The position numbers and the translations under genes were made by a program. Positions 12,165 through 25,302 of a DNA stretch of 64,000 nucleotides are shown here, piece by piece. The first letter of the stretch is position 1, and every line of letters starts with the position of its first letter. Origin of the DNA: Agelas oroides. Its lineage: Eukaryota; Porifera; Demospongiae; Agelasida; Agelasidae. The stretch spans positions 22,157,506 through 22,221,505 of the forward strand of contig OX422184.1 of the NCBI GenBank assembly GCA_949130485.1. Direction: 5' to 3'. A model generated the notes under the pieces. That model did not search any database, was not told the DNA's origin, and saw only the letters and a program-made list of their open reading frames with translations.

Positions 12165-12175
12165 GGATAAGGCCT
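12165..12175 (-). other. Deletion scar: ankyrin exon missing from duplication A1
   Basis: A1 reads agtcggataa joined directly to ggcctgggaa. In A3 the same two pieces are separated by about 343 bp (63582 to about 63924) that contain exon E6, and A2 also retains the interval with E5. The junction shares only a two-base aa, as expected of a small end-joining deletion. A1 has therefore lost one whole in-frame exon. Confidence 0.8.
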
Positions 12176-12263
12176 GGGAATGTGGCTGTAGCTAGTTCAG
12201 ACAGTTCACCATTCAATAAGCATAACAATAATTATACAGAGTGGACTATGTAGTTCTTGTAAA

Positions 12264-12474
12264 TTGATGACCTTCCTCACTATTTACTGTTAACAGGTAA
12301 ATGGTAAAATTAATGTACTTGTGAGGTACCATTGATAGTGGTGATTAGAGCAATTTGTCCAACATAATTGATGACCTTCCTCACTATTTACTGTAGTAGA
12401 TAATGACATAGAATCAATGTACTTGTGTGGTGCCATGGTGATACATGTAATAAGAGTAATTTGTCCAACATAAC
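12264..12474. repeat. 104-bp direct duplication
   Basis: ttgatgaccttcctcactat begins at 12264 and again at 12368. A2 has it once (about 48953). Confidence 0.8.
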
Positions 12475-12886
12475 AGTGAGACAGGTAGTGTTGAACTCTA
12501 GTCGATGTCATCTTGGAGGAGAGTCTCAGCTGATGAATAATCATATTCTCACAGTATATACGGACAGGGATCAGTGTGAGGTTAAGGTTCAATACAAGTA
12601 TTAGTGTGCATAAGCACAACAGTATTGTCTCAGATACAGCCCTTGTGAAGTGGAAATGCAGTGCCTCTTACGTAGCCGTAGCTTACATTGTAGTATGGCA
12701 CATGTGGTTTGAACAGCACACTTTGGAAATGGTTTGGAATTTTATGTCAGGTTGGGTGCTTAGTGTTCGACTTCTGATTTGATAGCTGGCAATAGTTAGA
12801 ACAAAATTTCAACATTTCATGCTGCTTAAACAATCTTCTATGGATGTTGAGTGCAACCTCTGGGAAGCAATCAGACTACTACATGT

Positions 12887-13143
12887 GACAGTCCTGTGCA
12901 GAAATCGAAGATTGTTTCGTTGTGTATTTCGTTTGCATCGCTGTGTTTGAAGTGCCGTATTGCTGAACTTCCATTAAGGGCAGGGCTCATGTGCTTCGTA
13001 GATGCAAGAACATCTTCTGAGTCTATGAAGTGCGTATGAGCCCCGACCTTAACGGAAGATCAGTGATATGGCGCTTTGAACGCAGCGATGCAATCGAAAC
13101 ATGCAACGGAATGATCTTCAATTTCTACACGGGACGGCCACAC
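12887..13143. mobile_element. 257-bp imperfect foldback
   Basis: Arms of about 100 bp (12887-12995 and 13030-13143) are inverse copies, for example gcatcgctg/cagcgatgc and cttccattaagg/ccttaacggaag. No target duplication was identified. Confidence 0.65.
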
Positions 13144-13385
13144 ACATATGTATCAACCAAAACCGCAGAGGGAGGTAAATGAAGTTAGTGGTGTACATTT
13201 TCATACATGGCAACCAAATGATGCTGCTAAATCCCTAGCAACAAATTGCAGAATCTCACATCTGTATACACATACGTACACTGGTATGACACAAGGCTTC
13301 CATGGGACACACCCTGTGGTGCTGGCAAACTATGTTACACATTCAATGTGCTTAATGAGAAATTGGTATGGCTAAGTTTTATCAC

Positions 13386-13968
13386 AACCTCGTTTCCACA
13401 CTCTCCCCGCATGCAAACAAAAAACCTAAAAGAAAGAGGAGAGCCTGGAAAAATTTATCACACGAGAAATGTCATAGGTGGAGAGAAATGTGTGTGAACG
13501 AATGAACTCACCCACGCTTTATGGACAGAATACTTGCTTGGTTGGGAAAGCTTTCTTGCCAACAGAACGGTACTAGGTGGCACTACACTACATTACATGG
13601 CAGTACAGCTAGCTATGGTGAGGGTACACAGACCCGCACTTTTGAAAATCACGCTAACTTACTCGCTTACCTACCAAACTGACCACTGTACACTCCGGAG
13701 AATGGCTTTCTAAGTGCTATTAAACACAAATGTGCCCCTTTCCTAGGCTTTGGTCAAGTCTACTCTGCGCTTACTCTTTGAAAAAAAACACAGAATGGGC
13801 TCCTACTAAAACACGGCTACGTGTACTGTCGATTAAGCAATTACGTGCGTGGGATCCGCATATCCTCAATTAAATCCTCTACCCTCTTTCTGTCACTCAC
13901 GTAATAAATTATTCCAGGTCCTTTACTGCTTTTCTGTACTGGGTGGGGCCTGGCAATGAGGCTAACTT
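13386..13968. mobile_element. TAGCCTC-family element, inverted relative to 16.6 kb
   Basis: Starts near acctcgtttccacactctcc and ends gcctggcaatgaggcta. The interior cgtgtactgtcgatta is the inverse of that at about 16610. The pair forms a 2.6-kb spaced inverted repeat. Confidence 0.6.
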
Positions 13969-14178
13969 TATCGTAGCCCAGGGCAAATAGCTACACTCTT
14001 GTATCTGGTCAGTGGTTAGGTTGGGGCTTCCCCTACTAATATGAGTGGGTTGGTCTAGAAGCCCTCAAGGGGCAGAGTACAATGAATGGTAGAAGGCTGC
14101 CAGAGACTGACAATGAGGCTGTATTTTGTACACCTCTTGAACAATTTTGTTCCTAATGTCATCAATGATTGCACCAAC

Positions 14179-14277
14179 CTTGTCCTGGGAGTTGATATGA
14201 GCACCATGCTCTATCAGCAGTTGCACAATTTGCTGATGACCTTCTTGTGACGCAGCTGCTAATGGAGACGCACCATC
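14179..14277 (-). CDS. Ankyrin-repeat exon E2 (single 33-residue repeat)
   Basis: 99-bp minus-strand exon with one full ankyrin repeat: it starts DGASPLAAAS, has the central EGHQQIVQLL helix and ends GAHINSQDK. The acceptor is cctgcag. The donor reads gttggt, weaker than the gtgag-type donors of the other exons but still GT. The open frame continues into the intron for about 38 codons, so a read-through product is possible but not favoured, because the exon stops exactly at the repeat boundary as in its five relatives. Remnants of the same exon end are found at 30664 and 50412. Confidence 0.85.
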
Positions 14278-16570
14278 CTGCAGGGTGGACAACACAACCC
14301 ACATGTTAATCAACAACATTCTTCTTAGCAACAATCAATACTCGTTGTCTCTTACTGACTGTCGCTAAGAACCACATTATTGATTGTTGTAATATTCATT
14401 TGGTGTCTAGCACAAATTGTTTACTGTTAACGTGGAGCTATTGGTAAACACAAGTGTACTAGGTGACCATCTTTTGTGGATGAATGTGAGAACACTTGAG
14501 TGTTCACTCCCCACATTGGTGAACATGCAAGGTGCACTGCTCAATGGCAGGTCTTTCACGAGACAACACTACTTGCAGACTGATTACCTTCTTCTCTATC
14601 CACCATGAATATACATACACATGGCTGTAAATAGATCATTGTGGTGTGTAACTTCATTTGCCATGGTGATAACTACAACACGTGGTCAACTGTAACTATC
14701 ATATAATTATAGTTACTGTCAAATTTCTAACTAATGCAAGTTCATACCCTCATAATCCATTTGGCTATGCATGTGTAGTGATTCACATATACACACACTG
14801 CAGTACAAATTCATCCTATTACACATCTAGTATGGTACACATACTAGAGTGACTGTCCTTGGTCTTCAAAAGCACCCTTAGTGGTATCAGTTGTCAGGAA
14901 ATAGCAACCAACTATAAACATTGGTACAACCACCACTAACTTTAAATCTGTAAACATGGAAAACTGATCTACTGGTTTCAAGAAATGTGGTGATTTCATG
15001 CTCCTCCTAATCTGACTTGCTCATGTTATCATGGAGGTTTCCACTTGCTAAAAATCTACATAATTATAAGGAAACCTTATCAGCAACTGTTGTGTGTAAA
15101 CACAGTCAAGTACTTTAGAGTAGTGCACGATGCACTATATAAATTTACAGTGCTGCATAGCAACCAAAACGTACTGCTACGTATATCCCTAGCAACAACA
15201 CTGCTGACCCTCTCCCCTGGTACCTCTCATGTACTTAAGGCCTCAGTTGGCTTGACAACAGCCTCATTCCAAGGCCCATTCTAAAAATTGGAGAAAATGG
15301 GTCTGGTATCCACTGTTTGCGCATGTGCAATTAGTGCGTAAAGCTCACTTAAAAACCACGTATGAATGTGTCAAATGACATACATCGGCTTTCATATTCA
15401 ATATGTTGGTAACAAGTGAGTGCTGCTCCCCTAGATCTTTGAACACACCTTCTAACCCCAGTGCTTATCACTTGAACTGTGGTGTCCCTGTAGGACAATT
15501 TTGACACCACAAATGTAAGCTGTAACTTTGTAACACAAATCATAACTTGACAAATCCATAAGCAGTCATATTTCCCTAGGAATGTATGTTTCAAAGATGC
15601 TTTCTTTTCAAGTTTCAGCGCCATTGCTCCACCTCAAATTTGCAAGAAGGCATACAACGTGGCAGAATCCAGGTCTTACACACAAATAACCATTGTTAAC
15701 ATGCAGTGCACAATTAAATATACGACAATACACATGTACCTGAGTCTTATCGCAAATTCCCAGGGAAATTAGGCACATGTGCGAACAGGCTAGCTCGACA
15801 TTGACGTACTGAGCATAGCATTCTTGTACATGGCACCAGATGTCATGTAAGGGTGGTTTGTTTTACACCCACAACACTGCTGTTTTCACATGCATGTATT
15901 ACATCCAAATGCATTCGTAATCCAAGAAAATTATGGAATGTGGCTACCCACTTCATGTGACTTCCAGGCATAGAGTGTAGAGTGTAGTAAATGAAAAGTT
16001 GACATATTTGGATACTTTGAACAGCACCCTTTGGAAGATTTTTATGGTATGATGGGTGCCTGGTGTAGGACTCCTGATTTGATAGCTGATTACAGTTACA
16101 AAGTTTCATACAGCTTAACCGATTATACGTGATAGACGCAAATACACGTCACAGCAGCAAGTTAAGTTTCATCACAGCCGTAGGCAATTAGCAACACCTT
16201 TGATATCTGGTCTGTGGTTAGGTTGGGGCCTCCCCTAGTAATATGTTGGGTTTGGTCTAGAAGCCCTCAAGGAGAGGAGCATAGTGAAACCAAGAAGCCA
16301 TGATGGTTGTTGATCAGGTCGATCACAAAAGTGACTTATTCGCCACGTTTTCTTTCAATGCCTGTAACCAGAGATACAACGCTACCTACAAAGGTGCAGC
16401 AGACATTAGGCTTCATACCTATCAAATCAGTTCTGGGATTGCACCTCATTGTCAATGAGAAAAGCCAAAGACGCTACACATAACTATCCCAGAAGTAAGC
16501 GTTCCACACAAACCAGTAATGCTATGCTTCAGAACCACTTACATACATAGGTTAAAATTAACCTTGTAAA
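14278..16570. other. Presumed intron between E2 and the next upstream exon
   Basis: Contains an E1-like intron flank, scattered fragments of family A-type repeats (for example gaacagcaccctttgga near 16019) and a degraded TAGCCTC element near 15256. No coding evidence. Confidence 0.45.
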
Positions 16571-16574
16571 ACCC

Positions 16575-17062
16575 CGTCGATGTGCCCATGCACGTGGTTA
16601 CATAATCGACAGTACACGCAGCTGTGTTTTAGTAGGAGCCATTCTGACAGTTTTTTAGCACAGATAAGACTTGAGCAAAGCCTAGGAAACGGCTGCCTTG
16701 GCGTTTAATATGTAGCGCCCGGAAAGCTATTCTCTGGGTGTACAACAGTCAGTTTGCCAAGTAAGCGAATAAGTTAGCGTGATTTTCGAATGTACACGTC
16801 TGTGTATGCTCACCATAGCTTGTCGTAATGCCAGGTAATCTAGCGTAGTGCCGACTAGTCCCGTTCTGTCGGCTAAAAAGCTTTCTCAATCAAACAAGTA
16901 TTCAGCCAATAAAAGTGTGGGCAAGTTCATTCGTTCGCCCACTTGTAATTCATCTCTCTCTACCTATGACAGTTCTCACGTGATAAATTTTACCAGGCTC
17001 TCCCCTTTCCTTTTGTTTTTTTTTTGTTTATACATGGGGAGAGCCTGGGAATGAACCTAAGA
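16575..17062. mobile_element. TAGCCTC-family element, one end missing
   Basis: Matches 26089-26563 collinearly, including ccaggctctcccctttcc and the terminal gagagcctgggaatgaacct. Its other terminus is not present. Confidence 0.6.
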
Positions 17063-17960
17063 CTTTTCTATGAGTTTCATTTTCATTGTTGACTACGACC
17101 ACAAAAATGTTGTCGTGCTGAAATTTTTCCCAATTTACAGTAGTTCATAAATGTTATTGTGTTTACATATAGGTGCAAGAAATGCTTTAGACACTTCACA
17201 AATTTGTAATGGTGTGGACATAACAATAATGTGTACTGTACAAAACAACTTAATTGATATCACTATGCATTGTATATAGCCGTTGCCTATCTCTATTCTG
17301 TGCGTATATTATCTATGCTTCCATCTTATTAATGTGCTTCAGAGCAACTCTGCTATACCAAATACCATGCTACAATGCATATGCATATGACATGATTTCT
17401 TGGTAGGTCTCAATTGGAAATCCTCTGGAAATCTATTCCAAAAACATTTGATTATGTGCTCTAGTTGGGAAGTGGCAAAATTAGTAACAATGAAAATGGA
17501 CAAAGAAATGGATGGAATGCTTTGCACACAGATGGGCATTAGTGCAAGGTGCAGAATGGAGTTCTCAAACAGTGATGAATTTACTGGAATTCTGATTTAG
17601 TGAGAGCATTGGTAGAGTAAGGGTTAGGGTTTGGGCAGGTGAACAGGATCTTCAGTATTGTACTGATCCCAAGGAGCCCTCCAGATGCTCCTTTAGACAG
17701 AGTTGACAAAGACAGCATGTTTAAATATTGTTCATCCCTTCCTGCAGGCACTCCAATTAAGGCACCACTATTCACTGTCCCTTCCCCAAGTTAATCAACA
17801 ATCCCATCCCAAACATTTTAAAGTCCCACCTCCAATTTATGTAGCTATATTAAACACAGACATGTTAGGTACTATCTTGACAAGCATTGACCTTTACCAC
17901 TTCCCGTCTTAGTTACCAGGTGGTCTACTATTATAGCAAAAACGATCAAATATCAGAAAA
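17063..17960. other. Presumed intron, repeated at 26.56-27.0 kb
   Basis: 17090-17330 and 17795-17960 match 26590-26815 and 26815-26990, so this stretch and the adjoining transposon were duplicated together. No coding evidence. Confidence 0.5.
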
Positions 17961-18200
17961 CATATCTATATATGTGAAAGATTAGGATCAGGATTGGAGC
18001 TAAACAATAGGGAAGTTGTTTCTGGAGTGCTAGATCGAGGTGCATGTAGAAATATGGGTGAGGCCAATGGGGTTAGTTGGTAGAGGAGAGAGACTCGTGG
18101 TAAAAGTTAAGGGCTAGGGTTAACTAATTCTACACTACCAGTACTATGCAGCATGCATGGAGTTACAGACAAGACTCGGCTGTTCTAGGGTAGTGACCAT
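17960..18200 (-). pseudogene. Decayed Pro/Ser-rich exon near 18.1 kb
   Basis: The minus strand reads VTPCMLHSTGSVELVNPSP and then a stop, with LFSSNPDP further on. The VTPCM and S-V-E anchor matches the 41-kb exon. Confidence 0.5.
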
Positions 18201-19480
18201 GGGCATTTTTCAATATTTCTGTATCTTAAGTGACTAAGAAATGGGGTTATATAATTGTCGCAAGGGATTGAGGTGATGAGGTTGGTTCGTACCAAACCAA
18301 TCTCCTGATTTTCGATCACATGATGACTGACCAGCTGCAGCACAGAAAACTGTACTGACAACTGACAATCATAGCTTTATAGTACTAAACCTGTGAGTAG
18401 CTAGTGAAACTATAAGCTGGCAGCTGAATGCAGCGCCTTACCTATGTGGTGTTCATAAACCCTGCCCTCTACTATGGGAAGAGACTGTGCCAGACGTGCA
18501 AGTGGTCAACTTGGGGCTTCACTTGTGCACTAGTCTCGTTCCCAGAATAATGATCATGGTATTTGGTCTGGGAATGACACCACGTGTGTGCATACGTAAA
18601 AAAAATTCAAAATGGTGTTCTTTGCAACAGACAGCAACCACAGAGTGTTGTGAATGGCTTTGATTGATCAGGGTGAATTTCAAGCTATGAAGACGCTGAG
18701 TGGTCATAGAGTTCCGTGCTGTGATAAGCATTAGTTTTGTGCTAAAATGACGGTGAGTACTTAAACCGTTTGCAAGCCTATCATTGTTGAACATAGTGGT
18801 CTAAACAAGAAAGGAATTAAGAAAGAACAAGAAAAATAGGACTTTTGCTACTGCACACTTTTGCGTTCAGATGTCTTACGCGTGGCTTTTGTCCCTTATG
18901 AGTCTTGCTGATCACAAAAGGCAAAGAGGAAGTCTGGGTGGTTAAACAAGCTTGTAGCGCATTTGTGGTGAAGTCATGCGGCTTTTGCTTAAGTATTGCA
19001 TATATTGCGCGTAGGCGCCATCCCTACATAGAGAGTCTACGGACTCTCTGATAAAAAATCATAAGTTTCTTATTACTTTAAGAATTTTATGTAACTATCC
19101 CAAATCTCTTGTAAGAAACTGTACTTAAGCACTGGGAATTTCTCATAAAATTTTACTAAATCTTATGTGAATCTTTTGCATAAGAGTGCCTAAGGCCCTG
19201 AAGGTATCAGACTTCGCTCAAAATTGGAACGCTGGATATGCCTAAGGCCATGAAAGTATCAAACTTGGCTGCTGCCATGGTGATAATTAGAGCAATTTGT
19301 CAAATGTAACAATGAGACAGATTTCTAATTGACACCAAACAAGTGGTTAATTATAGCCTAATAATATATTCAGCCATACCTTCAGGCTGCACCCTGGATA
19401 TTGACCATAAATCTCCTTGGCTACCGTAAAATAACGAATCCGTTCATATACAAGACTACTCAGTAGGCATGAGATTGCTC
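18201..19480. other. Unassigned sequence
   Basis: Includes a fragment (19268-19490) similar to 10765-10990 and a small tagtctcgttcccag/ctgggaatga inverted repeat near 18531-18570. No coding evidence. Confidence 0.4.
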
Positions 19481-20690
19481 ATAATACTAGGGGAATGTAG
19501 CGAGAACATTGCAGGGCAAGCGTGAGGAAGCAATGCAGTTAGTTGCCAAGTTAATGATTCATCAGTGTATTACCAGATCACAAGGTTTGTCAGTCTCTAC
19601 AGTCTGCCACAAGCTTCTAACACATGAGGGTTCAGTAATCCAAATGCAGTAAATAGCTAGCTTGTCATGTATGGAGAAGTAGCTACCACACAATAAAGCC
19701 ATTTGTCTTGCCTAAGCCGCTACCGTCTCTGGGCTTTAGTGCTGACCTCTGTTTTCTTGTGAACACACAGGCTGGTTTGTCATGCATAGTCATTTCACAA
19801 ATAGCAAAGGAAAATCACCACGCATGCTAAATACACAGCTAGACAACCTTACACTAAACTGTTGAAGTAAACAGTTATCTGCCACCTTCTGTGTTATGTA
19901 AGTAGCCTTTTTGTTTGCACAGCTGCCTGCCTTCGTACAGTAGATGTTTATGCTCCAGCTTTCCCTCCTAGACGTTTCTTCTAACTTGTGTTTTCACTCA
20001 TGCAGACACGCTAGAACTGAGTGGAAATTTTACTTTTGCATTAAACCCGCAATTCAACTCACTAGTGTGGGGCCGGCTCATGCTCGCCTCAACAAGCTGC
20101 AGCAGACCTCTTCTAACTAGGCGAATGTAGAATATTGTGAGGTGAGCGTGAGCAAGCAATACACTATGGCATTGAACTGTCGTACAACTAAGGCTTTACT
20201 AGTGAAGTGTCAGAAAACAGCACCCAGGCCGTGGCATGTGGTAAACAAGGTTTGTCAGTGCTTACTCACTGAGAGAAGATTGTCGTAGCTGCAGAGAATA
20301 GCTTGTCATGGAGTGGTATGAACCAGCAGTCGTCACACATCAGTCAAGAAGGAGGATCATGGATCCTTCGTTCAGCCTGTACATGTGTACACAATTGTTA
20401 GCCCTTGTATACATACTGTAGTGCTCAGGCCCCAGCTGCCCATCCGGGATGTCGCTGTGAACATAACTGCTATCCTGCCGGCCCTTATGCACTAGATGCG
20501 CACGCTCCAGCTGGTCTTCCAGGCTGTCTTTCGTCATTCAAGCCCTCACCTTGAAGTTAGCTAGAAGTTGTACTTTTACTTATGGTCCACATGCGACTCG
20601 CAGATATCATGTAATAAACATACAGAACGATGTACACCCAATATAAATATACACAATTCAACTCACTAGTGTGGGGCTTACTCACACTCT
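19480..20690. repeat. Two diverged tandem copies of an approximately 600-bp repeat
   Basis: Shared landmarks recur in order: gaatgtag, aggtttgtcag, agcttgtcatg, ttttactt and caactcactagtgtgggg (first about 19492-20070, second about 20122-20675). Both end in an inverted-repeat-like cactagtgtggggc. Confidence 0.5.
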
Positions 20691-21530
20691 CCCCAAGAAC
20701 TTATTATTTATGCCTTTATGCTTAAATATTGTAGTGAATATGTTGCTAATAATGTATAGCTATGTTTCATATATTTATCACAATGTTTCATTACGGTAGG
20801 ACTCAAAGAAATAATATTTTAGTACTGGTGTGTGATATTAATTAGCACATGTGTATCATAGTGGTAAGGACAGTCTTCAAGGAATTCTCTTGTCCACCAG
20901 TAAAGAAATTTAGAAAACACACTGCTGACTCTCACCTCTGCATACACATACATTGGTCATGAAACACGGCTTCCATCTTTTCACTGCAATTGAGCTACAG
21001 TACAATTTCTAATAATTCGTATACACCCTATTAATTCGTACACCCCTTTTATGGTAATTTACGTACTCTAATTTATTCATACACGTAAAAATGAAATTAT
21101 TATTGTATTGTTTGTACAGTGGAAGAGCACACATTTGAGCACAAGCACTCTGAGTTGATGCAAATATGATGAGAGTGTTTCTAATGTTCACAAGTAATGC
21201 TTTTGGCTCTGATCATAGCCAGGTGTTTCCTCAACGTGCACCGACAACTGTGCTACAATTGCATGTAACACTCCCTACCATGGCCTATGCAGTGACAGTT
21301 ACAGCTTTTGGGTGGTACGTACATCCCATAGTCATTGGCAATGATTGCTAATCTGGCAGACAGTGGTAAAGACTCAAATATCCTTCATCTTTATACAGTC
21401 AGACACAAAATTCATTACGTTCTTAGTCTGATGAGGTCATCCTGTACATGCCTATATATAGACACATACACAAAGGCTCACATCAGGCCTTTCATTGACA
21501 CAGTGTGCTGACTGTAAATACAGCCCTCAC

Positions 21531-21629
21531 CTTGTTCTGTAGGTCGGGGTCTGCTCCAGAGTGTAGAAGATCTGTCACAATGTCGGTATGACCCTCAAAG
21601 CTAGCAGTCCACAGTGCCGTTCTGCCATC
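21531..21629 (-). CDS. Ankyrin-repeat exon E3 (single 33-residue repeat)
   Basis: 99-bp minus-strand exon: starts DGRTALWTAS, centre EGHTDIVTDLL, end GADPDLQNK. The usual His at repeat position 7 is Trp. The acceptor is actttag and the donor gtgagg, both phase 0. No open frame longer than 60 codons marks it; it was found from the repeat pattern and splice sites. It lies just outside segmental duplication C1 (which begins near 21950), and no second copy of this exon is seen in C2 or C3. Confidence 0.85.
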
Positions 21630-21949
21630 CTAAAGTGAATGTATACATAAGTAATCAGTTGTGAATGGGAAAAGTGTACAGAGACTTCTGTTACTTACAA
21701 GTGTCTGACTGTACCAGTTTCTTGTGCAAGGGGCCCGGGTACAGGCTATACAATCCCAGTTACCACACAACTCAGTGACCATGATTTATGAAAACAAACA
21801 GTGAATATAAAACCAAAAGAAACATTGGCATTCAGTTGACTGAAACTCCAATACTTCCTCATAGTACGTCTGTTAGTATTTTGGCCTACATACAACACAG
21901 GAAGGGACAACAATCTTCCTTGAAAGATTTTGAGTCAATAATTTGAACA

Positions 21950-24900
21950 GTCAGCTACTAACTTAAACTTGTGAACGTACCGGTAACTGATTCTTTAGGG
22001 CCGAGAGCAGATACATCTGTGCAATTGACATAGAACTTTTCTGTGGCTTCCCACTTGGCAACATTGTTTGACAAAGAACTGATGTTAATTTGCTAGAGTT
22101 CCCACTCACTGAAACTGTAGTAATAAGGGTGGGCTAAGGCACTGAGCAACAGAGCAAGCAGCTGTTTTGTGGAGACAGGTTGCCAGCAAAAATATCGAAT
22201 GGTATGAGTAGAAAGGCTTGTCTTGCCTTCATTTTATGCTTACTTGGAGTAGTGCTCTCAATGTGAGTTAATGCAGGTCCATTTTCTCCAGTAACAGGGC
22301 AACCATCATCATTCAAGAATAGAACAAATTGCTTTACAAAGATAGCAACAACCCATCATCTCACAAATGCACACTACATTGAAACCATCCTCTCCCATCG
22401 CACATTAACATGTGGCTAGGTACGTATCTGGATGTGGTTGATAGGCGTGCCAACTCAAAACGCAGGATTTTAAGTGTTTGTAGAGTGTATCTAGCACCTG
22501 TAGACAAGGCAGTCTTTCAATGTTTTGCACAGTTTGAAGGTATTTAGAACAGCCTGGATCTGGATAACTGGTGTTTTCGTACCGACAGATAGACAGACAG
22601 ATAGATAGACAAACTTAATGACAGAAATCGTTTTATTTAGCTGTTCTGAGAAGTGAGTATGGACATTTTGCCATCATTCTGTGTCTTCACGGACTATGAA
22701 ATGGGGTTATAAAATTGTTGGAAGAAATTGAGGTGATGATGGTTGGTTCCTTGACAAAGGTTTCAAATTCTGACATCACTTCAGCAGTGAACACAATGAA
22801 CAGTTGAGGAGATCAGTTCAAGAAAATTGAAGAACTAAACATTTCGCATCACATCCGTGAATCCACAGTGATGTACAACAGTAGCTAGCTAGCTAGCAAG
22901 TTAATCCACAGCACTACTTGTTACCAAGGGTTCATCAAGCTGCCAAAGGCGGCTCAATGTGCCCTTGATGTTAGAATTATCACTGATTCAAAAGATTCAC
23001 TCCTTTGAAAAGGAAGCTATAGGCAGCTGGCTAGCTATATATAGGCACAGCATTACAGCAATACAGTATTCAACTACCTGAGCAGTGTTTGACCTAGAGG
23101 AAAATATTTGGAAGTGAAAGTGTTTGGAAATTGCACAGCACAAAGCACTTTGTGACACTCTGCTTTTGGCTCCCTGCACTTTGCTAATTAGAGAACACCA
23201 AGATTGTAGTGGGATGTGGCTGAAGTTAGCTCTTAGTTTATTACGCTACTAGTATAGAATAATTTGTGATTAAACAAATTTCTATCCCTTTGGAGGAAAG
23301 CTAGACTGCTTGGGGGAAGTTTCCCCCCTTCTCCCACCTGTAGGTGAAACTCTGCCAAACTACTCAAAACTGCAACTGAGAAGCTTGGACTCACCCTATC
23401 TCTGGCGGTACTAGGCAGCTAGCCCTCAGGCATGTCAATAGCTTGATTTGGGACTAGTAGCAAAGCTAAGCAAGGCTACCTCAACAGTCATAACCACAGA
23501 ACTACTGGAGCTAGACTCCTCATGCAAACCTTACTGAAATTAATAAAAGGCAGCTGCACATCTTTGTGGAGCCAAGGTAACTGTTTACAGTATCATTTGT
23601 CTATGCATTTCTGTTCCATGCCTGAATAGATGTAAGCCATGCTTGTTCCATGCATAGAATGGTAGACACATGCAGACTTAGTGGAGCAAAGGTAATTTTT
23701 TAGAGTAACATGTGTCCACACATGGCTGTCCCACCTATTTCTTGCATGAACTTACACATGAAGTTATGTATGAAGAGAACCATACCTGTATCATGCATGG
23801 CACAGAATGGAGGATGATGAATGGAACGTGCATGGAATTGTAGATCCGTGTAGTGCATGTATTATGCACGATGCATGCACAGATCTAACAGACTATTTGT
23901 GCACATGTGCAGTTTAGCATTAACCCAATGGATATGGATTACTCACAGACGTACAAACAATACATTCCATAGACCTACTGTAATGTAATAATGATCAATG
24001 CCCACTCAATACACAAGAACATGCCATGCTGCTCTCTTGTGGTTTTGTAGCATATTAACCTCTGACCTGTTGTGCAAACTTGGAACTGTCCCAAGATCCT
24101 TCCTTAACCATGAGTGTTCTTCCCAGCTTTTATTATACCACTATGTCATTACCACCTCGTATTACATAAGCTCCCAACAATATGCCCCCACCCCTTTTTA
24201 CATACCACTTTGAGGTAAATGTTGGGGGGTGTATGCTCGAAAATTCAATTAGCATCGTTCATACACCCCACACCCCACCAGGTTCCTCGTGATGTTACAC
24301 ACAAGAACAAAGTCACGACGGCTTCTGTGACCTTCTGGAAGAATGACAGCTTTGCCAAAGTGTACTACGGAAACTCACTGACACTTGTATATATACTAAG
24401 CCGAGAAGCTTTGAAGTAACTTGCTTCGTCAGTGGTGACATAGAAGGACCCCGTGTAAGCTCATACTGCAAGCTACAATGACACTTGCTATGGGGTATTT
24501 ACACAAGTGAGAAATACTTATGCAAGAAATCAGGGGTTAGGAGGGCATTTGCAAAGAAGCAAGCACAGCAAAGAAGACAGCGATAGTGAAGACACTATGC
24601 CATCTGATTTTGGTGCTAGTCAAAGGTTGTAAAACCTCACTAATGTCCACAAACCCATCAAAAACACACTCGTACACCCTTGGGTGCAAACTCTGGGAAG
24701 CAATCTGATCAATAAACGTACATACCAGACAATACATGTGTGCACAAGCAAACAAGATTTTCAAGACAAAAGTTTCTAATTCTTAGAGGTGAAGCCCTGC
24801 TATTTGTAAACACATTCAAGTGTTGGGAGATACTTAGTGGTGTACTGTGTTACATACAAATATTGTCAATGATGTATAGCACACAAAATAACACTGAACA

Positions 24901-25150
24901 GCAACAATATTCCTGAACCTCCCTTCTGAATACACATGCATTTGTCATGAAACAAGGGTTCCATCATATGCACAGAACAGGGATAGGCAACATAATTCTG
25001 TAACCCTTGTTAAGGTCAAGTGGATGCTCGAGCAGCTGAGTGGGATGGCAGCCACAAACCCAGCTGTGGTTTGTGATTGAGATGATGAAACTGTACTTCT
25101 TATTGATTGAAAGATCACATTTGACTGTGAACACATTAACATGGGATGTT
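21950..25150. repeat. Segmental duplication C1
   Basis: Collinear with C2 from acttaaacttgtgaacgtacc (21960/40338). It lacks the 670-bp Pro-rich segment present in C2 at 40967-41640. It holds no gene I can support apart from a tail shared with that exon. Confidence 0.88.
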
Positions 25151-25226
25151 AGGGAAACCGGGAGAGCACAATCTTATGCAGTTTTATGAACACATTATCA
25201 TGGACGGGTGTAGCTGCAAGTACCTA

Positions 25227-25302
25227 TAGTCTCGTTCCCAAACCTTTCCACCATCTAGTTTTGGTCAAAAGTGGACAGTGGGAAGGCTTGGGAACGAGAC
25301 TA
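25227..25302. mobile_element. 76-bp minimal foldback, TAGTCTC ends
   Basis: TAGTCTCGTTCCCAA at one end and its exact inverse at the other. No clear target duplication. Confidence 0.6.

Larger units (their letters stand above)
4230..12280. repeat. Segmental duplication A1
   Basis: Matches A3 collinearly (4512 pairs with 54950, 11095 with 62507). The offset changes only by an 877-bp insertion in A3, minisatellite length changes and the exon deletion at 12170. The region holds no intact gene I can support; it contains minisatellites, the direct-repeat pair at 5.3/5.7 kb, several inverted-repeat elements and a Pro-rich relic. Confidence 0.9.

Noticed and set aside
22134-22316. Ankyrin-like start DDGCPVTGENGP in C1 (and C2)
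   Set aside because: Only the DG resembles the repeat. The GH, LL and GADVN positions are absent and the frame does not continue as a repeat.
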